Source: Paremcibacter congregatus (lineage in GTDB: Bacteria > Pseudomonadota > Alphaproteobacteria > Sphingomonadales > Emcibacteraceae). From it: DNA of 64,000 nucleotides. Location of the stretch: the NCBI RefSeq assembly GCF_006385135.1, contig NZ_CP041025.1:3441501-3505500 (forward strand). The letters run 5' to 3'. The notes under the pieces are model-generated. The model saw only the letters and a program-made list of their open reading frames with translations. It ran no database searches and was not told the origin of the DNA. The position numbers and the translations under genes are program-made. Of the stretch, positions 63,815 through 64,000 are shown one piece after another. Each line of letters begins with the position of its first letter. The stretch's first letter is position 1.

Positions 63815-64000
63815 ATGACCAAGGTTATCTTTATTGGCGGCACCGGCACAGACATTGGCAAAACTTACGTGACCTGCCTGCTGCTGCGCCAATTGCGCAC
63901 ACAGGGATTTTCCGCCCGCGCCATCAAGCCTGTCATCAGCGGCTTCGATGCAAATGATATCGCGTCCTCAGACAGCGGCCAGATCCTCATGGCCATGGAG
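63815..64000 (+). CDS. bioD: Dethiobiotin synthetase, N-terminal part, cut by window edge
   Basis: 62 codons from an ATG at 63815 (AGGA nine bases upstream) to the window end. TKVIFIGGTGTDIGKTYVTC is the BioD P-loop, and the catalytic lysine region AIKPVISGF follows near residue 38. It closes the ureido ring of dethiobiotin. The rest of the gene lies outside. bioF and bioD are one operon. Confidence 0.93.
   Translation, partial: MTKVIFIGGTGTDIGKTYVTCLLLRQLRTQGFSARAIKPVISGFDANDIASSDSGQILMAME

Overview
The window looks like the chromosome of a free-living alphaproteobacterium with respiratory metabolism. Supporting evidence: an ethylmalonyl-CoA pathway cluster, Coq7-type ubiquinone synthesis, GluQ-RS, a HIG1-like twin-helix protein next to a PduO-type adenosyltransferase, a clade I nos operon, and sphingomonad/Caulobacter-like TonB-dependent receptors. 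Emcibacterales or a relative is my guess; it rests on gene content only. No ribosomal RNA or CRISPR array is present.

Region 1 (1 to about 11,060) is an AT-rich accessory segment. It opens with a minus-strand block that looks dedicated to D-amino-acid peptides: a dipeptide epimerase cut by the window edge, a lipoprotein N-acyl-D-amino-acid deacylase and a membrane-anchored serine beta-lactamase-like hydrolase. A dead IS6-family element with both inverted repeats follows. Then come a divergent pair (an LRAT-like hydrolase and an XRE regulator, each ending in one membrane helix), a secreted unknown, an ArdA-like antirestriction protein and an HNH nuclease. An intact tRNA-Leu(CAA), a tyrosine integrase and the 5' half of a second tRNA-Leu mark the right border.

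Region 2 (11,060 to 20,520) is GC-richer core sequence: a YqaA/DedA membrane protein, dsbB-coq7, an HNH protein, gluQ, an Asp/Glu racemase, a secreted SnoaL/DUF4440 protein and a TPR histidine kinase. Region 3 (18,500 to 28,000) holds ecm, ccr and mcd of the ethylmalonyl-CoA pathway, a DUF2007 gene between two copies of an intergenic repeat, a periplasmic S9 peptidase, and the B12 adenosyltransferase that could supply the cofactor of Ecm. Region 4 (28,100 to 45,400) holds a TonB receptor, the complete nosRZDFYLX operon for N2O respiration with an Fnr/Nnr-type box upstream, a TPR-2OG oxygenase and a second, larger TonB receptor.

Region 5 (45,400 to 64,000) is amino-acid catabolism and biotin: putA, sdaA, an Lrp regulator, a ferredoxin, a four-gene valine operon (mmsA, acyl-CoA dehydrogenase, 3-hydroxyisobutyryl-CoA hydrolase, mmsB) with a divergent LysR gene, a flavin reductase, an aminopeptidase P, and divergent bioBA and bioFD. 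Valine catabolism and the ethylmalonyl-CoA pathway both feed propionyl/methylmalonyl-CoA, so ecm, mmsA and the adenosyltransferase fit one metabolic theme. Proline and serine breakdown supply electrons and pyruvate.

The most unusual parts are the tail-anchored LRAT/XRE pair with its AT-rich palindrome, the island that appears to have broken one tRNA-Leu while holding an intact tRNA-Leu(CAA), the Fnr-type box shared by nosR and a TPR-2OG oxygenase, and the hairpin repeat flanking the DUF2007 gene.
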